Source: a virus. From it: 53,470 nucleotides of DNA. A program made the translations under genes and the position numbers. The DNA is taken from positions 1-53,470 of IMG/VR virus record IMGVR_UViG_3300037258_000095. One strand, given 5' to 3'. Positions 32,476-39,141 of the stretch are shown piece after piece. Below the pieces are notes generated by a model that ran no database searches, had not been told where the DNA came from, and saw nothing but the letters and a program-made list of their open reading frames with translations. How positions within the stretch are numbered: position 1 is the stretch's first letter; the number at the start of each line of letters is the position of its first letter.

Positions 32476-33102
32476 TTATTTCAGAATCCCGTATTTACGC
32501 AACGCAGCGCTATACAACGCTCGCACAGTTCCCTCCGACCAGGGGTGCAAATCAACATCCTCGACCGGCACGGCGTTCTCTACAACGTCAGCCCACGGAT
32601 AAGGCGAAGGCGCCACGCGCGCGTCACGTTCCGTGCGGCACATGCGCAGGTCGTATTCTTTCACGATTGCGTGCACGTCTGCTGGCAGCGGAAATGTGAT
32701 TCCTGCAGCGGTGTAAATCGCAACGTCAAGACGATTTTTCAGGTGACGAATGGCGCTCTTGACAGCATCCCCGGCGTAAACATTTCCGAACATGATGGCG
32801 ATTTCAACGAGCGCGTCCTGTACTGGCGTCGTTATATCGCCAAGCACGTACTCGTGGCCGTCGTGAAGCATGAACGCCGCAGCCGCATCGCGTCGGCCGG
32901 TGTCGCGCTCGATCGCGCGTGCGCCTTCCAGGCAGTGCTGCGCAACCGACAGTGTGCCGCGATCTGTATGACCGCAGAAACGTGGAACACGCGCGAGCAC
33001 GCACGCCATGGTGTGAAAGTCGATCTGTTCCGGCAGCGGATGCACGAGATCCACCGCAGCACCGCCGAGCACTTGTAGCCGTGGGCCGGTAGGTGCGGTC
33101 AT
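32476..33102 (-). CDS. HD-domain phosphohydrolase
   Basis: 208 aa from ATG 33102. The HD pattern is VAQHCLEGARA near residue 54, LHDGHEYVLGD near 78 and a distant Asp in DVHAIVKEYD near 155. An N-terminal GGAAVDLVHPLPEQIDFHTMA segment is seen in YfbR-type nucleotidases of phages. It may hydrolyse nucleoside monophosphates, working with the dCMP deaminase and dNMP kinase in nucleotide metabolism. Confidence 0.87.
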   Translation of the reverse strand: MTAPTGPRLQVLGGAAVDLVHPLPEQIDFHTMACVLARVPRFCGHTDRGTLSVAQHCLEGARAIERDTGRRDAAAAFMLHDGHEYVLGDITTPVQDALVEIAIMFGNVYAGDAVKSAIRHLKNRLDVAIYTAAGITFPLPADVHAIVKEYDLRMCRTERDARVAPSPYPWADVVENAVPVEDVDLHPWSEGTVRALYSAALRKYGILK

Positions 33103-33239
33103 ATCGTAACCGCGAAATTTACGAGTGCCGCAGCAAACCAATAAAGCGCCTGGCGCCACTCACCGTTGAACGCATAGACAATCGACGCACATGCGCCGAT
33201 CAAAATAACCGCCCACGGTAGCGCTTTCGCGGCCGTCAC
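33099..33239 (-). CDS. 46-aa two-helix membrane protein
   Basis: Begins at GTG 33239 on a GTGA overlap and ends on an ATGA overlap with the HD gene. TAAKALPWAVILIGACASIV and ALYWFAAALVNFAVTI are two hydrophobic helices joined by FNGEWRQ. Size resembles small phage membrane proteins that affect the host envelope or superinfection; unknown. Confidence 0.62.
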   Translation of the reverse strand: MTAAKALPWAVILIGACASIVYAFNGEWRQALYWFAAALVNFAVTI

Positions 33240-33496
33240 AAAAACAGCCTTTCGATGATTTCGATTTCGACCTTGCCGTGCAGCACTTCGTCGGTGAAAG
33301 CCTGGCGCTCGCGATCGAACGTAAAAGCGCCTTTGTCGTCGCGCGTGTAACGCACGATCATGCCGGCCTCGGCGTCGGCAGTGTCGCAACCGATTTGCTC
33401 CGCGCCGTTGAATTTAACGACGATGCTTTTGCAAGCCGCGCAAACCGTCGCGAAGTTGCGGTAGCCGGAATCGGTTGGGCGAATGGAAATTCTCAC
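33236..33496 (-). CDS. Hypothetical protein with CxxC
   Basis: 86 aa from GTG 33496 (GTGA overlap). Contains FATVCAACKSIVVKFNGAEQ, a single CxxC pair, followed by two beta hairpins and a C-terminal VEIEIIERLFL. May be a small nucleic-acid- or protein-binding factor. No family recognised. Confidence 0.63.
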   Translation of the reverse strand: MRISIRPTDSGYRNFATVCAACKSIVVKFNGAEQIGCDTADAEAGMIVRYTRDDKGAFTFDRERQAFTDEVLHGKVEIEIIERLFL

Positions 33497-33786
33497 CGCA
33501 ACGCCTCGCGACCCGCCGCGGTGATAAACGCGCCGGCATTGCCGGACTGTTCGAGTAATCCGATCTCGCACAGCTCATCGAATTCGGCGCGCACCAGCGT
33601 TGCACTGTGACCCGACTCGCAATAGGCGCGCAGATGAGAATCGCCGAGAATCCAACGCCAGCGATACGGCGGCGGTTGGCGCGCATGCAGCGCAAGGAAC
33701 CGCGTCTGCTCGGTGGATAGCGGAATCAGCTTACCGAGCGGCGGAATGACGCCGAAAGATTCGCGATGGTTCGTTATAGCCGTCAT
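33493..33786 (-). CDS. Putative winged-helix protein
   Basis: 97 aa from ATG 33786. The second half, SATLVRAEFDELCEIGLLEQ then NAGAFITAAGREAL, fits a winged helix with a wing before the last helix. It could be a transcriptional regulator of the early genes. Overlaps neighbours as ATGA and GTGA. Confidence 0.65.
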   Translation of the reverse strand: MTAITNHRESFGVIPPLGKLIPLSTEQTRFLALHARQPPPYRWRWILGDSHLRAYCESGHSATLVRAEFDELCEIGLLEQSGNAGAFITAAGREALR

Positions 33787-34097
33787 GCGGCAATGCCAAA
33801 CTTGACGCGACGTGCTGCGCGTTCCGCTGGCGTGCGCCAACCGGCCGGATACGTAATCGGCTGCGCGGGACGGAACAAATAATAAACCGGCGCACCTTTT
33901 TGCAACACAACGGCGCCTGTAATCCGATTTCGCGCTTGGCGCACACGCGGTGCTTTGATAACGTACGGCTCGATTTTACGGACGCCACCGAGTTTAGGTG
34001 CCGGCCACACCGAGCCACGAAAGGCATTTCGCCGCGCAGCTCGATACGACGCGGCGACGCGCGGGATTTTGGATTTTCGGGGTGTGGTATCTTGCAC
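33783..34097 (-). CDS. Basic hypothetical protein
   Basis: 104 aa from GTG 34097, with GGAG 8 bp upstream; a longer frame to 34139 would begin inside the -10 box. Strongly basic, with RIGR-like Arg clusters and IEPYVIKAPRVRQARN, YYLFRPAQPITYPAGW and TPAERAARRVKFG. Possibly nucleic-acid binding. First gene after the 34130-34158 promoter. Confidence 0.65.
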   Translation of the reverse strand: MQDTTPRKSKIPRVAASYRAARRNAFRGSVWPAPKLGGVRKIEPYVIKAPRVRQARNRITGAVVLQKGAPVYYLFRPAQPITYPAGWRTPAERAARRVKFGIAA

Positions 34098-34129
34098 GGG
34101 TGCGCTCCAAGTCGGAAGCAATCGAGCGC

Positions 34130-34158
34130 AGACAATCACACTTTACGTTTACTGTCAA
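34130..34158 (-). promoter_or_regulatory. Operator-promoter
   Basis: Minus strand: TTGACA (34153-34158), 17-bp spacer GTAAACGTAAAGTGTGA, -10 TTGTCT (34130-34135). Exact dyad. It overlaps the last codons (VDSKRKV) of the gene before. Confidence 0.8.
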
Positions 34159-34321
34159 CGGCGTCGGAATCAGCGGCCGCTTCAAGCGCCTCTTTTGCAA
34201 GCCGAGCATCGCGTTCACACGACGGACAATCCTCGCCGCGCGTGACGAAATGGCCGCAGCTAAGGCACTCGTATTCGTGCCGCGCAGGACCGCGCCATGT
34301 GGGCGTGCCGTAGTAGCTCAC
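34136..34321 (-). CDS. Small Zn-ribbon protein
   Basis: 61 aa from GTG 34321 on a GTGA overlap. YECLSCGHFVTRGEDCPSCE forms a four-Cys zinc ribbon; an acidic helix follows. The final VDSKRKV is encoded by the dyad of the next promoter. A much longer frame upstream is a shadow of the 97-aa gene. Confidence 0.7.
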   Translation of the reverse strand: MSYYGTPTWRGPARHEYECLSCGHFVTRGEDCPSCERDARLAKEALEAAADSDAVDSKRKV

Positions 34322-34611
34322 GGCGCGGGAATCCTTTCCAACTCTACCCGACCGCCGATCATAAACTGGCGCGTACATGAAAATTGTTGACCGTTCATCG
34401 CCACGTCGATCGACCGGCGATACGGCTGGAAAAATCGGCCCAAGCCTTTCGGCAGTCGGCCGACCCATTCCGTCACCGAATGCCAGCTCTCGTTTCGCTC
34501 GTGGCGCCAACGATACACCACGGCACGTTTGCCGCATCTGGATTCCTGCACGCTGACGTGCCACTCGGCGGCGTCAATCGCAACGTTCGGTGAGCGATAG
34601 AGCAGGGTCAT
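34318..34611 (-). CDS. Hypothetical protein
   Basis: 97 aa. Beta-rich (DAAEWHVSVQESRCGKRAVVY, FSCTRQFMIGGRVELERI) with charged loops. No domain recognised. Preceded by an 11-codon frame (34647-34612) that could be a leader. Ends on a GTGA overlap with the Zn-ribbon gene. Confidence 0.6.
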   Translation of the reverse strand: MTLLYRSPNVAIDAAEWHVSVQESRCGKRAVVYRWRHERNESWHSVTEWVGRLPKGLGRFFQPYRRSIDVAMNGQQFSCTRQFMIGGRVELERIPAP

Positions 34612-34643
34612 TTATGATTCGCTTTCACTCGTCATGAGCAAGG

Positions 34644-34751
34644 TCATGGCTTAAAATCGCCGCGCAAGCGCCATGCGAGCCACACGCCACCGACGAACGC
34701 AAGCACACTAAGCGTTTCGAGCACATGCGCGTCGAGCCATGTCAGTACCAT
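34644..34751 (-). CDS. 35-aa membrane peptide
   Basis: MVLTWLDAHVLETLSVLAFV followed by a GGVWLAWRLRGDFKP tail: one membrane helix and a basic end. It overlaps the preceding gene by 10 bp. No ribosome site stands out, so expression would rely on coupling. Confidence 0.55.
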   Translation of the reverse strand: MVLTWLDAHVLETLSVLAFVGGVWLAWRLRGDFKP

Positions 34752-34960
34752 GTAATAATTCCCTCGATACCCGAGCCATAAATCGAGCCGCACAGTAGCA
34801 CAATCGCCGCGATCAACGACAGCGCTGGCAGGATCTCATGAGCCGATACGTTCGGCACAGTGGCGTCGTAGCATTCGATAGAGCACCAACGCGTTTCGTA
34901 TGGCTCGTAAACGTCGAGCGATTCGTCGCAACCGCGGCAATGGACAACCGGGCGTGTCAT
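34742..34960 (-). CDS. Zn-finger plus membrane-helix protein
   Basis: 72 aa from ATG 34960 (ATGA overlap). HCRGCDESLDVYEPYETRWC with SIEC gives a CxxC...CxxxC zinc site, followed by a transmembrane helix (LPALSLIAAIVLLCGSIYG). A cytoplasmic zinc module tethered to the membrane; function unknown. Confidence 0.65.
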   Translation of the reverse strand: MTRPVVHCRGCDESLDVYEPYETRWCSIECYDATVPNVSAHEILPALSLIAAIVLLCGSIYGSGIEGIITWY

Positions 34961-35193
34961 GGCTTTTCGACCTTTTCGAAGTTCGCCGGACTTTCCCACG
35001 CGAGTTGTCCGGTTACGTGAACGAGGCCGGACAAATGCTCGCCCGTGCCGATCTCCTCGACCCTTACGATGGCGCATTGTGCTCGACGGCGAGCAAGCGG
35101 AATTATGTCACTGCCGCGCCGAACACGACGCACGCTGTCACCGACGCGAACTCGTTTGCCGTGAAAGTCGTCGACTGTTTTGCGGTTGGCCAT
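34957..35193 (-). CDS. Small KOW/SH3-like hypothetical protein
   Basis: 78 aa from ATG 35193, overlapping the upstream stop as TAATG. HGKRVRVGDSVRRVRRGSDI and a following VRVEEIGTGEHLSGLVHV suggest a small beta-barrel of SH3/KOW type. No family named with confidence. Confidence 0.62.
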   Translation of the reverse strand: MANRKTVDDFHGKRVRVGDSVRRVRRGSDIIPLARRRAQCAIVRVEEIGTGEHLSGLVHVTGQLAWESPANFEKVEKP

Positions 35194-35366
35194 TACGCAC
35201 CCGCCGCGACTTCGCGCGCCATGCCGATCGACGGACACACGCACGGGTCGCCGCTGCGTGTCACGCCATAAACGTAAAACTCGTCGGCCGCGTTGTCGCA
35301 CCAAATCTCGATGTTGCCGTGTTTCTCAATGAGAGTCATGGTGTGCCTCGTTTGTCCGTTCGTCAT
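35193..35366 (-). CDS. 57-aa hypothetical protein
   Basis: Starts at ATG 35366, 6 bp after the -10 TACTGT, so the transcript is predicted leaderless; a second ATG at 35339 is possible. LIEKHGNIEIWCDNAADEFY is a plausible beta pair, and three Cys are present. First gene of a six-gene operon of tiny overlapping frames. Confidence 0.6.
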   Translation of the reverse strand: MTNGQTRHTMTLIEKHGNIEIWCDNAADEFYVYGVTRSGDPCVCPSIGMAREVAAGA

Positions 35367-35372
35367 GGGTGC

Positions 35373-35419
35373 ACAGTAGCACCGCGATGGGTACAGTCAA
35401 CGGAAAAGCGCACTGTCAA
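35373..35419 (-). promoter_or_regulatory. Tandem promoter of the leftward small-gene operon
   Basis: Two overlapping units on the minus strand. The proximal: TTGACT (35395-35400), 16 bp, TACTGT (35373-35378), 6 bp to ATG 35366. The distal: TTGACA (35414-35419) with CTGTAC 17 bp on. AAAATTACGTG precedes the distal -35, as at 25743 and 35708. Confidence 0.65.
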
Positions 35420-35850
35420 CACGTAATTTTATTGCGTAATAGGTCCGGTTCGGCCCCGGCCGGCACGCGCCGAGCAAGTGAACGATTGAACAGTTGCCAG
35501 GTTTTGAAAGTTCACAGGTCGGAACGCCGGAAAACCCTTATATATTATATATATTCTCTCTTAAGTGAACTATTGAACTATTGAACAGTGATATTTAATT
35601 GGAGCCAATAGAATCGAACTTACGTGTTGACACTCTATAATCGTAGAGCTCGGACGAAATGTTTGTCGAACAACTGTTCAATCGTTCACTCGTTACAAAA
35701 TTACGTGTTGACGCGATCTTAGCCAGTAATAACAACGACATTTCGAATTTGCGTCGAGTGAACAATCGAAATCTGCCGTTTGTTCAATAGTTCACTTTTG
35801 GGACGTTTTGGGCCGATTTCGTCAACATATAACTTTTATACGCAAGTAGT
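35420..35850. repeat. Iteron-like repeats with AT-rich segment; candidate origin or control region
   Basis: No gene. Copies of GTGAAC-NATTGAAC: plus at 35478-35496, 35565-35591 (with an extra TATTGAAC) and 35758-35770 (degenerate); minus at 35667-35689 (same 19 bases as the first) and 35777-35795; a partial minus copy at 35505-35514. An AT-only run of about 20 bp lies at 35539-35554. TTACGTGTTGAC occurs at 35621 and 35702. The region separates the divergent early operons, as origins and master control regions do. Confidence 0.6.
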
Positions 35851-35861
35851 CAAAATAGATG

Positions 35862-35889
35862 TTGACAGTAAACAGTTGGATGCTACGGT
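35862..35889 (+). promoter_or_regulatory. Operator-promoter, predicted leaderless
   Basis: TTGACA (35862-35867), 16-bp spacer GTAAACAGTTGGATGC, -10 TACGGT (35884-35889), then 7 bp to ATG 35897. Exact dyad GTTGACAGTAAAC. Confidence 0.78.
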
Positions 35890-35896
35890 GCGCGTT

Positions 35897-36190
35897 ATGG
35901 CAATTCATCGTCAACCCGAGCCGACGTATACCGTCAGTTATGCACACGATCGACGCGCGCACCGACACCGCTGCCGTTGTTGCAACCGGATTTTGAATGC
36001 CGGCGAGCGCGTCGTTATGGCAAAGATGCTCGGTCACAAAACATGGGCGGTTCATGATGACTGCGCCGACAAATTAAACGGTGACTCGGGATTTACCTGG
36101 CGTGATTCGTTGACCGCATGGGGCACCGCGTATTTGCGCGCGATCGGCTACAAACTTCCGCTTTTGCCGATCGAATTGTCGAGGGGATAA
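35897..36190 (+). CDS. Zn-binding hypothetical protein
   Basis: 97 aa from ATG 35897. HRHRCRCCNRILNAGERVVM then TWAVHDDCAD form a Cys/His zinc site of the RCxxC-x-I-x-GE...W-xx-HxxC kind. The C-terminal helix (FTWRDSLTAWGTAYLRAIGY) is amphipathic. First rightward gene from the gene-free region; probably an early regulatory or host-interaction protein. A longer frame starting at 35780 crosses the promoter and is not used. Confidence 0.72.
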   Translation: MAIHRQPEPTYTVSYAHDRRAHRHRCRCCNRILNAGERVVMAKMLGHKTWAVHDDCADKLNGDSGFTWRDSLTAWGTAYLRAIGYKLPLLPIELSRG

Positions 36191-36439
36191 ATGACCACTC
36201 GACCCATAGACGTGCCCGACATTGAAGCGAAGCCGGTAACGGTTTGCGCGAGGCTTTTCTGTGCTGTTCGATTTATGGGTTGCCGGAAAATGGATCGGCT
36301 CGTGCCGCACCGTCGAGCAGTGCGAGGAGATGCTTTCATTTTATTGCGGCGTTCCGATACAGGCTGCTTCGCCCGGCGCCTGGTGAATCCAGTTGACAGT
36401 AAACACGCTTCGTGTACCATCTGCGCAAGTGCTGCATAA
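36191..36439 (+). CDS. Hypothetical protein, doubtful
   Basis: 82 aa. ATG 36191 follows the previous stop at once and has GAGGGG just upstream. The first 20 residues (TTRPIDVPDIEAKPVTVCAR) look natural; the rest is Arg/Cys-rich and unconvincing. From 36261 another frame looks more protein-like. A one-base indel may have split one ancestral gene. The end overlaps the 36393-36420 promoter. Confidence 0.35.
   Translation: MTTRPIDVPDIEAKPVTVCARLFCAVRFMGCRKMDRLVPHRRAVRGDAFILLRRSDTGCFARRLVNPVDSKHASCTICASAA
36261..36386 (+). CDS. 41-aa hypothetical protein
   Basis: GTG 36261 with GAGG 8 bp upstream. LFDLWVAGKWIGSCRTVEQC followed by EEML and SFYCGVPIQA reads as a compact alpha/beta peptide, typical of small phage proteins with a WxxGKWIGSxRT core. 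It lies inside the 36191-36439 frame in another register. Confidence 0.48.
   Translation: MLFDLWVAGKWIGSCRTVEQCEEMLSFYCGVPIQAASPGAW
36393..36420 (+). promoter_or_regulatory. Operator-promoter of the pentapeptide gene
   Basis: TTGACA (36393-36398), 16-bp spacer GTAAACACGCTTCGTG, -10 TACCAT (36415-36420). Exact dyad. Leader about 39 nt to ATG 36466. Confidence 0.8.
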
Positions 36440-36465
36440 TTTCATCCACCACAGGAACGCACCTC

Positions 36466-37344
36466 ATGCTCAAATTTAAAGTGTTCAGTCGCTGGTCCGG
36501 CGATTTGCAATTCACCGCCGATATCGACACGACGGAAAACGAGTCGACTTCGTGGAAATTACGTCTCGCTGTCCAATGGGCCGTTAACGCGAAAGCGGAC
36601 CTCGGCGGTGCGAACCTCCGTAGTGCGAACCTCGGCGGTGCGGACCTCGGCGGTGCGGACCTCCGTAGTGCGGACCTCGGCGGTGCGGACCTCCGTAGTG
36701 CGAACCTCCGTAGTGCGAACCTCGGCGGTGCGAACCTCCGTAGTGCGAACCTCCGTAGTGCGAACCTCCGTAGTGCGAACCTCGGCGGTGCGGACCTCGG
36801 CGGTGCGGACCTCCGTAGTGCGGACCTCGGCGGTGCGGACCTCCGTAGTGCGGACCTCCGTAGTGCGGACCTCGGCGGTGCGAACCTCCGTAGTGCGAAC
36901 CTCGGCGGTGCGGACCTCGGCGGTGCGGACCTCCGTAGTGCGGACCTCGGCGGTGCGGACCTCCGTAGTGCGAACCTCCGTAGTGCGAACCTCGGCGGTG
37001 CGAACCTCGGCGGTGCGAAAAATCTCCCCCTGGCAGTCTTGCGCGACATTCGCGTCGATCTATTCGACATTCTGTTGCGAGCGCGCGAGGAAGTTCCCGG
37101 CCTGCTTGCGGCTTTGCGTGCCGGCGATATCGACGGCTCGACATATCATGGTCCGTGCGCGTGCCTGTGCGGAACGATCGCTAATGTGCGCGGGGTGTCG
37201 GTCGATAAACTCGATTTCCGCGACAGCTCGCGGCCGGCGGAACGCTGGTTTTTGGCAATTCGAAAAGGTGACACGCCGGAGAACAGCGAACCGGCGAAGA
37301 TCACGGAAAAGTGGATCGAGGAATTTCAACGGTTGGCGGCGTGA
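36466..37344 (+). CDS. Pentapeptide-repeat protein
   Basis: 292 aa. Residues 1-43 are a small beta domain (KFKVFSRWSGDLQF...). Residues 44-183 are 28 unbroken pentapeptides of only four types (ADLGG, ADLRS, ANLGG, ANLRS), which should fold as a right-handed quadrilateral beta-helix. The C-terminal domain (about 190-292) includes YHGPCACLCGTIANVRG and DSSRPAERWFLAIRKGD. Pentapeptide proteins such as Qnr and MfpA mimic DNA and bind gyrase; a similar role is possible. GGAACG precedes ATG 36466. Confidence 0.92.
   Translation: MLKFKVFSRWSGDLQFTADIDTTENESTSWKLRLAVQWAVNAKADLGGANLRSANLGGADLGGADLRSADLGGADLRSANLRSANLGGANLRSANLRSANLRSANLGGADLGGADLRSADLGGADLRSADLRSADLGGANLRSANLGGADLGGADLRSADLGGADLRSANLRSANLGGANLGGAKNLPLAVLRDIRVDLFDILLRAREEVPGLLAALRAGDIDGSTYHGPCACLCGTIANVRGVSVDKLDFRDSSRPAERWFLAIRKGDTPENSEPAKITEKWIEEFQRLAA
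36595..37014 (+). repeat. 28 x 15-bp tandem repeat
   Basis: Units are GCG-[AG]AC-CTC-then CGTAGT or GGCGGT, with no silent variation at all. Such DNA-level identity implies recent expansion and easy copy-number change. The array opens several spurious frames on both strands. Confidence 0.97.
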
Positions 37345-37355
37345 CGCAATAAAAG

Positions 37356-37386
37356 AATCGGCGCTCTTAACGGGGCGCCGATTTTG
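37356..37386 (+). terminator. Hairpin terminator after the pentapeptide gene
   Basis: AATCGGCGC (37356-37364) pairs with GCGCCGATT (37375-37383) and is followed by TTTTG. Weak T-run, so termination may be partial; the next gene starts 20 bp on. Confidence 0.7.
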
Positions 37387-37406
37387 TAGAGGAGAGGACA
37401 CAGCAA

Positions 37407-37703
37407 ATGAGGCAGCCATTAACGCCCTACCGAACTCTGGATGAAGTGGTCGATATTCTTGCGAAGAACCCATATCGGCCCGAACGTCGATCCCGGCATA
37501 AACGTGGCTGTTCTCCGAAAGCGCGGTTGGCTGCCGAAAGAATCGAAAATCGGAAATTGTTGCGACGGGCATTCGATACCGTAAGGCGCGACCCGTTCCA
37601 AGTGGAACTAAAACGCAGATTGTCGGCTGCCTTGGGTGGGGGCACCGCAATTAATGAAAAATTGCTGAACAACGCCGCAGCAATACTCGGCGTTGTTCGG
37701 TGA
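37407..37703 (+). CDS. Basic hypothetical protein
   Basis: 98 aa with AGGAGAGGA upstream of ATG 37407. Arg/Lys-rich helices (NPYRPERRSRHKRGCSPKAR, RIENRKLLRRAFDTVRRDPF). May bind nucleic acid. Last gene of the rightward unit, convergent with 37711-37905, 7 bp away. Confidence 0.65.
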   Translation: MRQPLTPYRTLDEVVDILAKNPYRPERRSRHKRGCSPKARLAAERIENRKLLRRAFDTVRRDPFQVELKRRLSAALGGGTAINEKLLNNAAAILGVVR

Positions 37704-37710
37704 CGTGTCG

Positions 37711-37905
37711 TCAGCGCGCAGCGCCTTGCATCGACATTGACTTCGCGACCAGGTGCTTGAACACACAATCGGGATCTGCCGAGGCGGCGCATTCGCGCTT
37801 GGCGTACTCGCCATAGTTTTCTGCCGGCGCTCGCGGATAACTGTACCACGCGACGAACAACGCACCGCCGAGCAGAATTAGGACGAAGGGTCCGTACTTA
37901 CGCAT
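37711..37905 (-). CDS. Small membrane-anchored protein
   Basis: 64 aa. GPFVLILLGGALFVAWYSY forms an N-terminal transmembrane or signal segment; the rest is periplasmic with two Cys (KRECAASADPDC) likely to pair. Last gene of the methyltransferase-primase operon. Confidence 0.65.
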   Translation of the reverse strand: MRKYGPFVLILLGGALFVAWYSYPRAPAENYGEYAKRECAASADPDCVFKHLVAKSMSMQGAAR

Positions 37906-37926
37906 ACGGGTAATATAGGGCAGTCA

Positions 37927-39141
37927 CTACGCCGCTACAAGGTCCGGCAATGCGTCGACGCGACCGAGCAAATCGGTTGCCAGTGGTTTAAGTCCGAGCC
38001 GTTGTGCGCAAATTGCGGCATATTCAGCGTTTAACTCTATTCCGATGCAGTTGCGACCGTGTTCGGCAGCGACAAGGCCGGTCGTGCCGGCACCGAAAAA
38101 TGGATCGAGCACTGTGCCACTCGGGGGGCAGCCGGCCAGAATGCAAGGGCGTATAAGGTCGGGCGGAAACGTCGCGAAGTGGGCGCCTTTGAACGGGCGA
38201 GTAGGAATTGACCACACCGAGCGCGGCTGCCGTAGTTCGCTTGCTTCGCCGCTATCCGCCAGGCTTTTTAGAATTTCATTCGGTCGGCGTGATCGGCTTC
38301 GTAGGACAACGAAGCCACTTTCGTATGCGTCTTGCTTGGCGCCCCCGGCTTGCTGGTGAATGGTCGGTTGTGCGTAACGCTTACGACTCGACTCCGCAAT
38401 CGGTTCCTTAATCGCATCCATGTCGTAGTGATACCGCGCCGATTTCGAAAACATATAGAGCATTTCATGTGCCGGCGTCGTACGATCAGTGACGCTGATA
38501 GGCATGGGATTCGGCTTGTGCCAAATAATTTCGTCACGCAACCACCAACCGTCGGCTTGAAGCGCAAGCGCAACACGAGCGGGAATCATGAGTCGTTGTT
38601 TAGTGGCTAATCCAAATTCGCGACGTTTTCGCGAGTCATTATCACCGTGTAATTGCGATACGTGTTTGCCGCTGGTTGATCCGCCCCATTTACCTTGCTG
38701 CGAATAACTATCGCCCAAATTCAACCAAAACACACCGTCAGATCGTAACACCCTACGACATTCACGAAACACGGCAACCATTTGCGCTACGTACGCGTCG
38801 GGTGTTGCTTCGAGTCCGATTTGTTCGTCGTGATACGATGCGCCACAGTGAACGCATGTACCACCCTCGCGCCATCGAGCCGCTTTAAGGCGAGCGGCGT
38901 TACCCGCGCCAGCTTTTGTAAATGCTTCGGCGGAGCCGGCAGCAACGGGTGCAGACTGAGTCGTATAATAACGCTCGCTACCATAGTGTTGGCAGTCGAG
39001 TTTACCGTCTAGCCACTTACCCGTGCCGTAATTTCTTAAACCGAAATACGGCGGTGACGTGACGATGCAGTGCACCGATTCGCTGGCAATATCTGCCAGG
39101 CGTGAACGCACGTCGCCTATAAGCAACATGGTGTTACGCAT
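37927..39141 (-). CDS. DNA methyltransferase, SPPY type
   Basis: 404 aa from ATG 39141 (or Met at 39129, 8 bp overlap with the primase stop). CIVTSPPYFGLRNYG is motif IV near residue 30; LDPFFGAGTTGLVAAEHGR is motif I near 365, so the order is beta-class. SPPY suggests N4-cytosine methylation, though N6-adenine cannot be excluded. A CVHCGASYH segment (about 120) with Cys and His may bind zinc. No restriction partner nearby, so it probably shields phage DNA from host restriction or marks it. Confidence 0.9.
   Translation of the reverse strand: MRNTMLLIGDVRSRLADIASESVHCIVTSPPYFGLRNYGTGKWLDGKLDCQHYGSERYYTTQSAPVAAGSAEAFTKAGAGNAARLKAARWREGGTCVHCGASYHDEQIGLEATPDAYVAQMVAVFRECRRVLRSDGVFWLNLGDSYSQQGKWGGSTSGKHVSQLHGDNDSRKRREFGLATKQRLMIPARVALALQADGWWLRDEIIWHKPNPMPISVTDRTTPAHEMLYMFSKSARYHYDMDAIKEPIAESSRKRYAQPTIHQQAGGAKQDAYESGFVVLRSRSRRPNEILKSLADSGEASELRQPRSVWSIPTRPFKGAHFATFPPDLIRPCILAGCPPSGTVLDPFFGAGTTGLVAAEHGRNCIGIELNAEYAAICAQRLGLKPLATDLLGRVDALPDLVAA

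Noticed and set aside
36595-37014. CRISPR array
   Set aside because: The repeats are 15 bp, contiguous and coding, without spacers.
36584-37444. Long frames in the pentapeptide array on both strands (for example 36584-37144 minus and 36608-37444 plus)
   Set aside because: They are products of the 15-bp repeat, which opens every register; only the ADL/ANL frame has a ribosome site and meaningful flanking domains.
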